Below, piece by piece: positions 9,151 through 18,681 of a stretch of DNA of 64,000 bases. Made by a program: the position numbers and the translations under genes. The stretch is from NCBI GenBank assembly GCA_943787675.1, contig CALSNK010000009.1:124001-188000 (forward strand), written 5' to 3'. This DNA is from an uncultured Pseudomonadales bacterium (GTDB lineage: Bacteria > Pseudomonadota > Gammaproteobacteria > Pseudomonadales > Porticoccaceae). Below the pieces are notes generated by a model, which saw only the letters and a program-made list of their open reading frames with translations, was not told the DNA's origin and ran no database searches. Numbering within the stretch: the stretch's first letter is position 1; the number at the start of each line of letters is the position of its first letter.

Positions 9151-12100
9151 ATGAATACGTCCGCCAACCAGTCAGCCAGTGCCAATGATACCGCCGGTGC
9201 CGCCAGCGAAAATATATCCGCGAAAAAAGGCATTCCCTTAAGATTCGTTACCGCAGCCAGCCTGTTTGATGGCCATGATGCCGCGATTAATATTATGCGC
9301 CGCATACTTCAGGGTGCTGGTGTTGAGGTGATTCATCTCGCACACAATCGATCCGTGGCAGAGGTAGTGCAAACTGCCTTGCAAGAGGACGCTCAGGGTA
9401 TTGCCATTAGCTCCTATCAGGGTGGCCATGTGGAGTACTTTAAGTACGCGGTTGATCTGCTTAAAGAAGCGGGCGCGGAGCATATTAAAATCTTTGGCGG
9501 TGGCGGCGGTGTGATCGTGCCGGAAGAAATCAAAGAGCTTGAGGCCTATGGTGTCGAGCGTATCTACTCCCCCTACGATGGTCAGAACCTAGGCCTAGTA
9601 GGCATGATCGACGACATGATTGAGCGCTGTTCCTTGGGTTCCTACAACGACATTAGCGTATCCGCCGAGGTGCTTTCTGGTGAGCAGGGGCGCAATAATC
9701 TATCCCGTCTTATCACCGCTATCGAGCGAGATGAACTAAGCCAAGACCAGCAGAATTCCCTTCGTGAGCAGGCACAGTTTCTTAGTGCCACAGTGCCAGT
9801 ATTGGGTATTACCGGTACTGGTGGCGCTGGTAAGTCCTCACTAACTGACGAATTGATCCGTCGCTTCCGCCAAGACAGTGCCGATGAACTTAAGATTGCC
9901 GTACTCGCCATTGATCCCACAAGACGGAAAACCGGAGGTGCCCTGCTCGGCGACCGTATCCGTATGAACTCGATCTATCATCCCTCTATCTATATGCGCT
10001 CAATCGGCACGCGCGGTGCTACTGGTGAAGTGCCAGCCGCCCTAAAAGATATCGTCTGTGCAATGCGTCTGGGTGGCTTCGATCTAGTCGTGGTTGAGAC
10101 CCCAGGTATTGGTCAGGGCGATGCGGGCATAGTGCCCTATGTGGATATTCCAATTTATGTGATGACCCCAGAGTTTGGCGCCCAGAGTCAGCTAGAAAAA
10201 ATTGATATGCTCGATTATGCCGAGCTGGCGATTATTAATAAATTCGATCGCAAGGGTAGCGATGACGCCTACCGCGATGTTTGCAAACAGGTTCAACGCA
10301 ACCGCGAGGCCTGGACTCAGGCGCCCGATGAGATGCCTGTTTTTGGCACCATTGCCTCACGTTTTAATGATGACGGCGTCACCGCTGCTTATCAGGAGCT
10401 GGTTAAGCTATTACAGGTTCGTGGCCTGCGCAGCTTTGAACAGCATCTGGCCAAAGTTGATTGTAGAACGCCTTCCGAAAAAACCGTGGTGGTCCCCGCA
10501 GATCGTCAGCGCTATCTGGCTGAGATTGCCGCTGGTGTGCGCAACTATCATCAGCAGGTTGTTGTGCAGGCTAATCTGGCCCGTCAGCAGCAGCAGTTGG
10601 CCGCAACAAAATCTATGTTGTTAGAGAGTGGCAGCGATGCCCCTGGGACTATCGACAGTCTTATCGCCGAGCGCAAGCAGGCCATGGACAGTACGGCGAG
10701 CAAGTTGCTCGAAAACTGGCCTGCCGTGGTGGAAGCCTATAGCGGCGACGAAAAAGTCGATGTCTTGCCCAATGGCAAACAGATTGTCACCAAACTCAAT
10801 ACCATTTCTCTGTCCGGCAATAAAATTTCTCGGGTATCTCTGCCGCGTTTTGAAGACCATGGTGAGCTGCTTAAATGGTTGATGCGGGAAAACCTTCCCG
10901 GTGAGTTCCCATACACCGCTGGTGTATTTCCCTTTAAACGTGAGGGCGAAGACCCAGCACGTATGTTTGCCGGTGAGGGCGATGCCTTTAAAACCAACCG
11001 TCGTTTTAAGGCGCTGTCGGAGCACTCCGAAGCAAAACGGCTTTCTACCGCCTTTGATTCGGTGACTCTGTACGGATTTGATCCCCATGAACGGCCCGAT
11101 ATTTATGGCAAGGTCGGTAATGCTGGCGTGTCTATCTGTACCCTGGATGACATGAAAGCCCTCTATGATGGCTTTGATCTGTGCAATCCATCTACCTCGG
11201 TATCCATGACCATTAACGGACCGGCCCCCACGATTTTGGCAATGTTTTTAAACACTGCCATCGATCAGCAGGTCGATCAGTTTGTGGCTGAGCAAAGTCG
11301 CCAGCCCAAGGATGATGAATACCAGACCCTGCGCAGCAATACTTTACAGCGCGTGCGCGGCACTGTTCAGGCCGACATTCTCAAAGAAGATCAGGGTCAG
11401 AATACCTGTATCTTCTCCACGGAATTTAGTCTGCGCATGATGGGTGATATGCAGCAGTTCTTTATCGACGAGCAGATCCGTAACTTTTACTCAGTATCGA
11501 TCTCTGGCTATCATATTGCCGAAGCCGGGGCTAACCCGATCTCCCAGCTGGCCTTCACGCTATCCAATGGCTTTACGTTTGTGGAAGCCTACCTGGCGCG
11601 TGGCATGAACATTGATGACTTCGCTCCCAACCTGTCATTCTTCTTCTCTAATGGTATGGATCCCGAGTACACCGTCATGGGCCGAGTGGCTCGACGTATC
11701 TGGGCAACCTCGATGCGCGACCTCTATAAAGCCAACCCGCGCAGCCAAAAACTGAAATACCATATCCAAACCTCGGGCCGCTCACTTCATGCTCAGGAAA
11801 TGAACTTCAACGATATTCGCACTACCCTGCAAGCCTTAATCGCGATTTATGACAACTGTAATAGCCTGCACACCAATGCTTACGATGAAGCCATTACCAC
11901 GCCCACGGAAGAGTCTGTGCGCCGAGCGCTGGCGATTCAGCTGATTATCAATCAAGAGTGGGGCCTAGCGAAAAATGAAAACCCAAGTCAGGGCGCGTTT
12001 ATTATTGACGAGTTAACCGACCTTGTCGAAGAGGCCGTACTCCAGGAATTTGAAAAAATCTCTAATCGTGGTGGTGTACTGGGTGCCATGGAAACTGGCT

Positions 12101-12453
12101 ATCAGCGCGGCAAGATTCAGGAAGAGTCGCTGTACTATGAGCACAAAAAACATGATGGTTCATTCCCCATTGTTGGTGTGAATACCTTCCTTAATGAGGC
12201 TGAAGAAGAGCCGATGGAAATTGAACTGGCTCGTTCCACTGATGCCGAAAAGCAAAGCCAAATAAAGCGTCTTAGAGCATTCCAAAAAGAGCATGGTGCG
12301 GATTCCGCTGAAGTGCTCAAACGCTTGCAGGATACAGTGAGTGAAGGTGGCAACGGTTTTGAGGTGTTAATGGAAGCTGTGCGCTGCTGTTCATTGGGCG
12401 AGATTACCAATGCCCTGTTTGATGTTGGCGGGCAGTATCGCCGCAGCATGTAA
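9151..12453 (+). CDS. icmF: Fused isobutyryl-CoA mutase (B12-dependent mutase with G-protein chaperone)
   Basis: Adenosylcobalamin-dependent carbon-skeleton mutase interconverting isobutyryl-CoA and n-butyryl-CoA. Domain order is that of IcmF: B12-binding domain (residues 30-160; DGHDAA in place of the usual DxHxxG), a MeaI-type GTPase domain (P-loop GTGGAGKSS near 222, NKFD near 360), linker, then the TIM-barrel mutase domain. Phe at residue 593 (GVFPFKR) and Gln at 750 ([10 protein letters not shown]) match the isobutyryl-CoA pair rather than the Tyr/Arg of methylmalonyl-CoA mutase. About 1100 residues is normal. The start at 9151 has GGAGAG just upstream; the ATG at 9115 does not. Points to branched-chain or fatty acyl metabolism. 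Confidence 0.95.
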   Translation: MNTSANQSASANDTAGAASENISAKKGIPLRFVTAASLFDGHDAAINIMRRILQGAGVEVIHLAHNRSVAEVVQTALQEDAQGIAISSYQGGHVEYFKYAVDLLKEAGAEHIKIFGGGGGVIVPEEIKELEAYGVERIYSPYDGQNLGLVGMIDDMIERCSLGSYNDISVSAEVLSGEQGRNNLSRLITAIERDELSQDQQNSLREQAQFLSATVPVLGITGTGGAGKSSLTDELIRRFRQDSADELKIAVLAIDPTRRKTGGALLGDRIRMNSIYHPSIYMRSIGTRGATGEVPAALKDIVCAMRLGGFDLVVVETPGIGQGDAGIVPYVDIPIYVMTPEFGAQSQLEKIDMLDYAELAIINKFDRKGSDDAYRDVCKQVQRNREAWTQAPDEMPVFGTIASRFNDDGVTAAYQELVKLLQVRGLRSFEQHLAKVDCRTPSEKTVVVPADRQRYLAEIAAGVRNYHQQVVVQANLARQQQQLAATKSMLLESGSDAPGTIDSLIAERKQAMDSTASKLLENWPAVVEAYSGDEKVDVLPNGKQIVTKLNTISLSGNKISRVSLPRFEDHGELLKWLMRENLPGEFPYTAGVFPFKREGEDPARMFAGEGDAFKTNRRFKALSEHSEAKRLSTAFDSVTLYGFDPHERPDIYGKVGNAGVSICTLDDMKALYDGFDLCNPSTSVSMTINGPAPTILAMFLNTAIDQQVDQFVAEQSRQPKDDEYQTLRSNTLQRVRGTVQADILKEDQGQNTCIFSTEFSLRMMGDMQQFFIDEQIRNFYSVSISGYHIAEAGANPISQLAFTLSNGFTFVEAYLARGMNIDDFAPNLSFFFSNGMDPEYTVMGRVARRIWATSMRDLYKANPRSQKLKYHIQTSGRSLHAQEMNFNDIRTTLQALIAIYDNCNSLHTNAYDEAITTPTEESVRRALAIQLIINQEWGLAKNENPSQGAFIIDELTDLVEEAVLQEFEKISNRGGVLGAMETGYQRGKIQEESLYYEHKKHDGSFPIVGVNTFLNEAEEEPMEIELARSTDAEKQSQIKRLRAFQKEHGADSAEVLKRLQDTVSEGGNGFEVLMEAVRCCSLGEITNALFDVGGQYRRSM

Positions 12454-12562
12454 TGATGCTTGATATTTTGCCGACTTGTGGCGCAAACTACCGGCGCATC
12501 ATGCGTGCTTGACCTTTGATTTTGGTTAACAGTGTAAGACTCGATATTTAGGATAATAAATA

Positions 12563-13183
12563 ATGTCTAAAGCCCTTCGGCTGACTCAGGTCGAACGCAA
12601 AGAAATCTCCGATGCCAAAATGCTGGAAGCTGCGGTCGACCTTATTGTCGAGCGCGGTACCGGGCAGGCAACATTGAAAGATGTGGGAGAAAAGGCCGGT
12701 TACTCTCGTGGCCTGGCAGGGTATCGCTTTGGTAACAAAGAGGGCCTGTTTGATTTTGTGCTCAGATCCGTGGGGGATGAATGGCTTGCCGAACTGACCC
12801 TAGTGACCAAAGACAAATATGGCTACGAAGCCATTGCCGCCGCATTAGATGCCCATATCCAGTTTTGCGAAGATGCCCCCAAGCATGTAGAGGCCTTTTA
12901 CCGTCTGTGGTTTGAAGCCTTAGCCCCTGAGTCTCAGCTTAAGCCAGTTATTTTAGGGATTCACAAACGTCGCCGTGGCGATGTAATCAGCTGGATAGAG
13001 CAGGGCATTGAACGAGGTCTGTTGGCACCGAGTCTAGATACAGCCTTGATTGCCGACCACTTTACGGCCTCGGTCAGTGGCATTGTTTATCACTGGATGA
13101 GCGACCCTGATAATCTCGACGAGATGCGCACCAATCACAATGGTCTCAAGCAGGTTATGCGCGCCATGCTGGCTGCCCGCTAA
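12563..13183 (+). CDS. TetR family transcriptional regulator
   Basis: 206-residue one-component repressor type: N-terminal TetR helix-turn-helix (residues 20-65, ATLKDVGEKAGYSRGLAGYRFGNKE reduced here to its core GYSRGLAGYRFGNK) followed by an all-helical ligand domain. It lies 110 bases after icmF on the same strand and before the MFS transporter, so it probably controls one or both, likely with an acyl-CoA-type ligand as in many regulators beside CoA mutases; that is inference. I did not find a convincing operator palindrome in either flank. Confidence 0.9.
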   Translation: MSKALRLTQVERKEISDAKMLEAAVDLIVERGTGQATLKDVGEKAGYSRGLAGYRFGNKEGLFDFVLRSVGDEWLAELTLVTKDKYGYEAIAAALDAHIQFCEDAPKHVEAFYRLWFEALAPESQLKPVILGIHKRRRGDVISWIEQGIERGLLAPSLDTALIADHFTASVSGIVYHWMSDPDNLDEMRTNHNGLKQVMRAMLAAR

Positions 13184-13404
13184 ATCTACCTAAAAACTTC
13201 TTACTTATTGGCCTACCCTTTTATCGCTCTTAATTAGCGCCTATTACCGTCTAGATAGCCCCTAAACAGCGCTAAAGACGATAAAGCAGCGCTATCTTGC
13301 GACCAAAAAGCCTATCTGCCTCAAACACGCCTTGCATGGCCAACTCAGCCAATTTACCCTAGATTGTTAGCAAAACTATAAATACACAATATTTGGGGAA
13401 ACAC

Positions 13405-14643
13405 ATGGCGGGTCCAACTGCAGGAAACTCAACAGCAAAAGCGGCTGAAGGCCAAGAGCAGGGCACACAGACATTTGCGTTTATCGCGATGACCTGTCTG
13501 TTTTTCTTTTGGGGCTTTATTACAGTTCTAAATGATATTTTAATTCCATTTTTAAAAGAGTCCTTCGACCTTAACTACACCCAGGCAATGTTGGTGCAGT
13601 TTTGTTTCTTCGGTGCTTACTTTATCGTGTCACCCTTCGCTGGCAGACTCATTGATAAGGTCGGTTATCAGCAGGGCATTGTGCTTGGTCTGCTGACTAC
13701 TGCTGCCGGTTGTATCCTTTTTTATCCCTCTGCAAGCTTTCATATGTATGGACTATTTCTGTTTGCCTTCTTTGTACTGGCCAGTGGTATCACCATCTTG
13801 CAGGTTGCAGCCAATCCCTACGTGGCAGCGCTAGGGCCAGAAAAAACCGCCGCTAGCCGGTTAAATTTGGCGCAGGCTGCTAACTCTCTGGGAACGACCG
13901 TTGGCCCCATTATCGGCGCATCGCTGATTCTGGGCGTGGTTGCTGCGGATGCTTCGGCGGTTCAGGGTCCCTACCTAATGATTGCGGGTCTGCTTATTGC
14001 AGCAGCATTGGTATTTAGAAACATTAAATTGCCGAAATTGGCCCATGTTGAAGCCACAGGCGAAGAGTCGGATGGCAATATCTGGGAGCACCGCTCACTG
14101 GTATTAGGTGCCCTAGCAATCTTCCTTTATGTGGGTGGTGAAGTTTCTATTGGTAGCTTCCTGGTCAACTATTTCTCCGAGAGCTCTATTGCAGGTATGA
14201 GTACGGCGGATGCGGGTGAGATGGTTGCTTACTACTGGGGCGCGGCAATGATCGGGCGTCTCGTCGGTGCAGTGCTAATGAACTACGTTGCTGCCACTAA
14301 GTATCTTGCGGTTAATGCGCTTATCGCGATTATTATGATTATCGTCAGCATGAACAGCACAGGCGATGTGGCCATGTGGTCGATTCTGGCCGTTGGCTTC
14401 TTCAACTCCATTATGTTCCCAACCATCTTTACTCTGGCCGTTAAAGGTCTGGGTTCAATGACGAGCAAAGGTTCTGGCCTAGTTTGTCAGGCGATTGTTG
14501 GTGGTGCACTTATTCCGCTAGTTCAGGGTGTTGCCGCCGATAGCATCGGTATTCAGCTGAGCTTTATAGTGCCAATGCTGTGCTACATCTATATTGGTTG
14601 GTACGCGCTAAATGGCGCTGAGGTCAATGCAGCCGATAGCTAA
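13405..14643 (+). CDS. MFS transporter, FucP/GluP sugar:H+ symporter type
   Basis: Twelve-helix inner-membrane symporter of the fucose/glucose-galactose (FHS) branch of the major facilitator superfamily. Typical features are FFWGFITVLNDILIPFLK in helix 1, GRLIDKVGYQ in the 2-3 loop, and the sequence ILQVAANPYVAALGPE that marks the FucP/GluP group. Length 412 residues fits. The start at 13405 follows TTGGGGAAA; a TTG at 13393 in frame is within that site and is unlikely to be used. It precedes xdhC on the same strand by 27 bases. The sugar is not determinable. Confidence 0.87.
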   Translation: MAGPTAGNSTAKAAEGQEQGTQTFAFIAMTCLFFFWGFITVLNDILIPFLKESFDLNYTQAMLVQFCFFGAYFIVSPFAGRLIDKVGYQQGIVLGLLTTAAGCILFYPSASFHMYGLFLFAFFVLASGITILQVAANPYVAALGPEKTAASRLNLAQAANSLGTTVGPIIGASLILGVVAADASAVQGPYLMIAGLLIAAALVFRNIKLPKLAHVEATGEESDGNIWEHRSLVLGALAIFLYVGGEVSIGSFLVNYFSESSIAGMSTADAGEMVAYYWGAAMIGRLVGAVLMNYVAATKYLAVNALIAIIMIIVSMNSTGDVAMWSILAVGFFNSIMFPTIFTLAVKGLGSMTSKGSGLVCQAIVGGALIPLVQGVAADSIGIQLSFIVPMLCYIYIGWYALNGAEVNAADS

Positions 14644-14670
14644 AAATCTGTAAATGCGTAAAATGCTGGG

Positions 14671-15696
14671 ATGGTTAACCATCTCAAGCATCTTCTGGAT
14701 ATCTGGTACCCGCAGCGAGATTCTCAGCTGTGGGTACTAGCTACCGTCTATAAGACCGAAGGCCCCTCCTACCGTAAATCTGGCGCAATGATGCTGTTTA
14801 ATGACCTTGGTCAGCAGTATGGCCTGCTCAGTGGCGGCTGCTTAGAAGCCGATATTCAGTTGCAGGCAGCGCGGGTGATGCGCAGTCAACAGTCTCTAAC
14901 CGTTTGTTACGATGGCAGTGACGAAGACGATATTTCCTTTCAGTTGGGTATTGGCTGTGGTGGCACCGTTTATATTTTATTGCAGCCTATTCAGGCGGCA
15001 AATAATTATCTCAATCTTGGCGATATTCGCGATCATCTGGCAGAGCATGCACAGGGCCAATATTGGCAGCTTGTCGCTGACAATGCCGATGCCCAAAGTC
15101 GTTGGTTGCGTTCAGGTGCGACAGAGAAGCCGGGTCTAGTCACCGAAGAAAACCAAACCTGGTTAGTCACGCAGATTAAACCGCAACCCCATATTCTGGT
15201 GTTGGGGGGTGGTGTGGACGCACAGCCGCTAGTAACAATGGCGAAAAATCTAGGGTGGACAGTAACGCTCTGGGACTCTCGACCCGCCAATGGGCGACGA
15301 GAATATTTCTTGGCTGCGGATGTCCTTTTAGACTGTCCTATTAATAACCTAATCGATACCCCTGCATTTACTCAGTGGGATGCAGCAGTGGTGATGTGTC
15401 ATAACCTAGAGATGGATGCTCATGCCATTAAAACGTTACAGGCTTCCTCTGTAAGGTATTTAGCGTTGCTTGGGCCAATAGCTCGGCAGCAGCAGGTGTT
15501 AGCCTTAGCGGGGTTAAGGGTAGAGACTTTGCGCATTCCTATCGCCGGTCCGGCCGGTTTAGATTTGGGAGCCGAACTCCCCGAGGGTATTGCCCTGTCG
15601 ATATTGGCGGAGTGCCATGGAGTATTGCAGCAAGCCAATGGCGTGTCTCTGAGTGGCGCTCTGGACAGTTTCACCGATAATCATCGATTTTTATGA
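14671..15696 (+). CDS. XdhC/CoxI family molybdenum hydroxylase maturation protein
   Basis: Family that binds molybdenum cofactor and helps its sulfuration and insertion into xanthine dehydrogenase-type enzymes. The N-terminal XdhC domain has KTEGPSYRKSGAMML and LSGGCLEADI (residues 26-70), and the C-terminal Rossmann domain has ILVLGGGVDAQPLV near 175. Length 341 is typical. It overlaps the next gene by four bases (ATGA), so the pair is translationally coupled. No large molybdenum hydroxylase subunit is present in the window, so the client enzyme is elsewhere. Confidence 0.88.
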   Translation: MVNHLKHLLDIWYPQRDSQLWVLATVYKTEGPSYRKSGAMMLFNDLGQQYGLLSGGCLEADIQLQAARVMRSQQSLTVCYDGSDEDDISFQLGIGCGGTVYILLQPIQAANNYLNLGDIRDHLAEHAQGQYWQLVADNADAQSRWLRSGATEKPGLVTEENQTWLVTQIKPQPHILVLGGGVDAQPLVTMAKNLGWTVTLWDSRPANGRREYFLAADVLLDCPINNLIDTPAFTQWDAAVVMCHNLEMDAHAIKTLQASSVRYLALLGPIARQQQVLALAGLRVETLRIPIAGPAGLDLGAELPEGIALSILAECHGVLQQANGVSLSGALDSFTDNHRFL

Positions 15697-16265
15697 CCAG
15701 CAATATTGCGGTACTTATCATGGCCGCAGGAGCCGCCTCCCGATTTGGCTCTCCCAAACAGCTCGCCCAGTATCAGGGACAGACATTACTACAGCGCTGT
15801 ATAGACAGCGCCAACGTCGTTTTCCCTAATAAGGTGGCGGTAGTGTTGGGGGCACATGCACAGCAGATCGAGCCGCAGTTGTCAGGGGCACAGATTATTA
15901 TCAACCCCCAGTGGAAGAGTGGTCTAGGCGGTTCTATTGCCTACGGAGCCAGGCACATTGATCCAGCAGCCCATGGCGTGTTAATTCTGCTGGCCGACCA
16001 AATTCATATCTCCCCAGAACAGCTTCAAGTAATGGCAAAGGCCTTTGAGGGTGATAATATTGTGGCTGCACATTATTGCGGTGCGCGTGGCGTACCAGCG
16101 ATTTTCCCGCGAAGTTATTTTGAAAAACTGCAGGGACTAACGGCGGACAGCGGTGCTAAAACATTGCTTAACAATGCAGAAATTTCTGTTACAGAAATAG
16201 CACTGCCTGAAGCCGCACTGGATATTGATAGACCGGAAGATTTACATACATTAAAAAAACAATAA
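15693..16265 (+). CDS. Molybdenum cofactor cytidylyltransferase/NTP transferase (MocA-like)
   Basis: Nucleotidyltransferase of the MobA/MocA fold that makes the cytidine dinucleotide form of molybdenum cofactor used by xanthine dehydrogenase-family enzymes. The signature LIMAAGAASRFGSPKQL (residues 8-24) carries the NTP-binding glycines, Arg and Lys; LADQIHI near 105 provides the metal Asp. Length 190 is typical of MocA. Coupled to xdhC by a four-base overlap, which is the usual arrangement, and followed 14 bases later by the racemase gene. Confidence 0.85.
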   Translation: MTSNIAVLIMAAGAASRFGSPKQLAQYQGQTLLQRCIDSANVVFPNKVAVVLGAHAQQIEPQLSGAQIIINPQWKSGLGGSIAYGARHIDPAAHGVLILLADQIHISPEQLQVMAKAFEGDNIVAAHYCGARGVPAIFPRSYFEKLQGLTADSGAKTLLNNAEISVTEIALPEAALDIDRPEDLHTLKKQ

Positions 16266-16279
16266 TAAGGATTAACCTA

Positions 16280-17419
16280 ATGGGCCCATTAGCAGGTGTA
16301 AAAATAATAGAAATTAAAGGTATTGGCCCCGGGCCTTTTGCCGGTATGTTGCTGGCCGATATGGGTGCCGAAGTGATCGTGGTTGAGCGCTCATCCAAAG
16401 GCGGTGGTCTGGTTGCACTGCCCGCCGCGATGGACTGTAACTCAAGAGGCAAGAAATCTATTGCCCTAAATCTTAAAACCCCAGCAGGCGTTGAAGCCTT
16501 ACTGCGACTGGTGGAATCTGCGGATATGCTATTTGAAGGTTTTCGCCCCGGTGTCGCCGAGCGTTTAGGTTTTGGCCCAGAGCAGTGCCATAACCGCAAC
16601 CCGCGTTTAGTCTTTGGTCGCATTACGGGCTGGGGCCAGACCGGGCCACTGGCCAAAACCGCCGGCCATGATATTAACTATATTTCCCTGACCGGATCAC
16701 TGGCCGCCATTGGCACGCCAGAAAAGCCAGTGGTACCGCTAAACTTGGTGGGTGACTATGCTGGCGGCAGTATGTATCTCGTTATGGGTATGTTGGCTGC
16801 GCTCTATGAAGCCCAGCGATCAGGCAAAGGCGATGTGATAGATGCCGCCATTACCGATGGCTCCGCCAGCCTAATGTCGATGTTTCACAGCATGGACAAA
16901 CTGGGTGCTTGGATTCCAGAGCGCGGCAGTAATATGCTCGATGGCCCGGCCCCCTATTACGATGTTTACGAAACCAGCGATGGTCGTTTCGTGTCCATCG
17001 GTTCCATTGAGCCACAGTTTTATGCCCTGTTAGTTGAGAAGGCGAACCTGGATCCTGAAGAATTTGCCAACCCCTACGATAAGACCCAGTGGCCGCAGAT
17101 GAAGATCAGTTTGATCGAGATATTTAAAACCAAATCACAGGCCCAATGGTGTGAGGTTATGGAAGGCACCGATGTGTGTTTTGCCCCCGTGCTCAACTAT
17201 CGAGAAGCACCGGTTCACCCACACAATGTGGCGCGCAAAACCTATATTGAAATCGATGGGCTAACTCAGCCAGCACCAGCACCCAGGTTTACCCGTTCAG
17301 ACTGTGCAACGCCTACATCGCCCTCTGCAGAGGGTGCTGACACCCAAGAGGTGCTGGCCCAATGGGGTTTCTCAGAACAGGAAATAACAGCATTAGGCAC
17401 CGAGGGTGCGCTTTCTTAA
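16280..17419 (+). CDS. Alpha-methylacyl-CoA racemase (CaiB/BaiF family)
   Basis: Class III CoA-transferase fold enzyme. The sequence AGHDINYISLTGSL with His130 and LVGDYAGGSM with Asp159 corresponds to the His/Asp catalytic pair of alpha-methylacyl-CoA racemases, which convert (2R)- to (2S)-methyl-branched acyl-CoAs before beta-oxidation; true CoA-transferases use a single Asp. At 379 residues the length fits. AAGGATTAACCTA precedes the ATG. It begins a three-gene run with a FAD monooxygenase and an SDR and is 3.8 kb from icmF, consistent with branched-chain acyl or isoprenoid/steroid side-chain catabolism (inference). Confidence 0.85.
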   Translation: MGPLAGVKIIEIKGIGPGPFAGMLLADMGAEVIVVERSSKGGGLVALPAAMDCNSRGKKSIALNLKTPAGVEALLRLVESADMLFEGFRPGVAERLGFGPEQCHNRNPRLVFGRITGWGQTGPLAKTAGHDINYISLTGSLAAIGTPEKPVVPLNLVGDYAGGSMYLVMGMLAALYEAQRSGKGDVIDAAITDGSASLMSMFHSMDKLGAWIPERGSNMLDGPAPYYDVYETSDGRFVSIGSIEPQFYALLVEKANLDPEEFANPYDKTQWPQMKISLIEIFKTKSQAQWCEVMEGTDVCFAPVLNYREAPVHPHNVARKTYIEIDGLTQPAPAPRFTRSDCATPTSPSAEGADTQEVLAQWGFSEQEITALGTEGALS

Positions 17420-17435
17420 TGAGCAGTGTAAACCC

Positions 17436-18614
17436 ATGAAAGTAATCATTGCAGGTGCGGGCATCGGCGGACTTACAGCTGCTCTGTGTCTGCAAAAAAA
17501 TGGGCATCAAGTTCAGCTACTTGAGCACGCAGTTGAATTTACAGAAGTCGGCGCTGGCATTCAGTGCGGTGCCAATGCTCTTCGAGTGCTCGACTACCTT
17601 GGCCTGAGATCTCAGATAGAAGCGATTGCTGTAGACCCACTGCGAGCAGATTTTCGTGACCATAAAACTGGTGAGGTTCTCTATAGCCTACCTTTCGGTA
17701 AAAATTATTTAGAGCGCCACGGCGCACCCTATTTACATGTCCATCGCGCAGACCTGCATCAAATATTGGCCAGCGCATTTCTCGCCAATGACCCTGCCCC
17801 CGTCGCTTTAAATACCACAGTGGTTCGCTACACAGAAGAAGCGAATAAAGTGACCGTGCACTGCGCCGATGGCAGCCAGTTTGAAGGCGACTGTCTTGTA
17901 GCGGCAGATGGTGTTAAGTCGGTTATTCGTGATCAACTACTGGGTAAAAAAGCGCCGATTTTTACCGGCAATGTTGCCTGGCGCGGTGTGGTACCAGTAG
18001 ATAGATTGCCCGCAGATTTCATGGAAAAAACGGTTAGTAATTTTGTTGGTCCCAACAAACATATGGTTATTTATTATTTGCGTAAACAGCAGTTAGTGAA
18101 TTTTGTTGGCGTAGTTGAACATAGCACTTGGGAGGAGGCGTCTTGGACCACCAAGGCCCCCAAGGCAGAACTCGAACAAGACTTTGACGGTTGGCACCCA
18201 ACCGTTCAAGCAGTGATAGCCGCTGTGGATAAAGACCAGTGCTATCGCTGGGCCCTGCATAACCACAAGCCATTGACCCAGTGGAGTTCTAAGCGCGTCA
18301 CTTTGCTGGGTGACGCCGCGCATGCCACCTTACCTTTTATGGCCTCAGGTGCCGCCATGGCGATTGAGGATGGGCGCATCTTACAACGGGCCTTAGATCA
18401 GGCTTCAAATGTTGAGCAAGGTTTGCAACTCTATCAGCGCAACCGATTATCACGCACGGCAAAAATTCAAAACATGTCCACCAATATGGGCAAACTTTAT
18501 CATCTTAAGAATAATTTTTTACTGCGCATGGCCTTCAAAGCATTGGCCATATTACCGGGTAAAAAAGAAGATTTTTTGCCGGACTATGATGCCAATACCA
18601 TACCAATTAGATAG
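17436..18614 (+). CDS. FAD-dependent aromatic-ring monooxygenase (salicylate hydroxylase-like)
   Basis: Group A flavoprotein hydroxylase. It shows the three expected flavin/NAD(P)H motifs: GAGIGGLTAALCL (GxGxxG, residues 7-19), the DG motif CLVAADGVKSVIRDQL (about 150-165), and the GD motif VTLLGDAAHATLPFMASGAA (about 290-310). The match to salicylate/3-hydroxybenzoate hydroxylases is at family level; the substrate is unknown. The start at 17436 gives the normal short N-terminus; the GTG at 17406 would overlap the racemase gene and add ten atypical residues. Part of the 16280-19446 run. Confidence 0.87.
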   Translation: MKVIIAGAGIGGLTAALCLQKNGHQVQLLEHAVEFTEVGAGIQCGANALRVLDYLGLRSQIEAIAVDPLRADFRDHKTGEVLYSLPFGKNYLERHGAPYLHVHRADLHQILASAFLANDPAPVALNTTVVRYTEEANKVTVHCADGSQFEGDCLVAADGVKSVIRDQLLGKKAPIFTGNVAWRGVVPVDRLPADFMEKTVSNFVGPNKHMVIYYLRKQQLVNFVGVVEHSTWEEASWTTKAPKAELEQDFDGWHPTVQAVIAAVDKDQCYRWALHNHKPLTQWSSKRVTLLGDAAHATLPFMASGAAMAIEDGRILQRALDQASNVEQGLQLYQRNRLSRTAKIQNMSTNMGKLYHLKNNFLLRMAFKALAILPGKKEDFLPDYDANTIPIR

Positions 18615-18681
18615 CACCTAGATTAAATAGAACCAAAAATAAAAGCGTAAAAATAATGCGTAAAGAAAGGGGGAGTCAGTC

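Noticed and set aside
10621..11088. 155-residue minus-strand frame opposite icmF
   Set aside because: It is the mirror of strongly conserved icmF codons, has no ribosome site and no family features.
16189..16656. 155-residue minus-strand frame across mocA-like and racemase genes
   Set aside because: Proline/serine-rich shadow of two real plus-strand genes.
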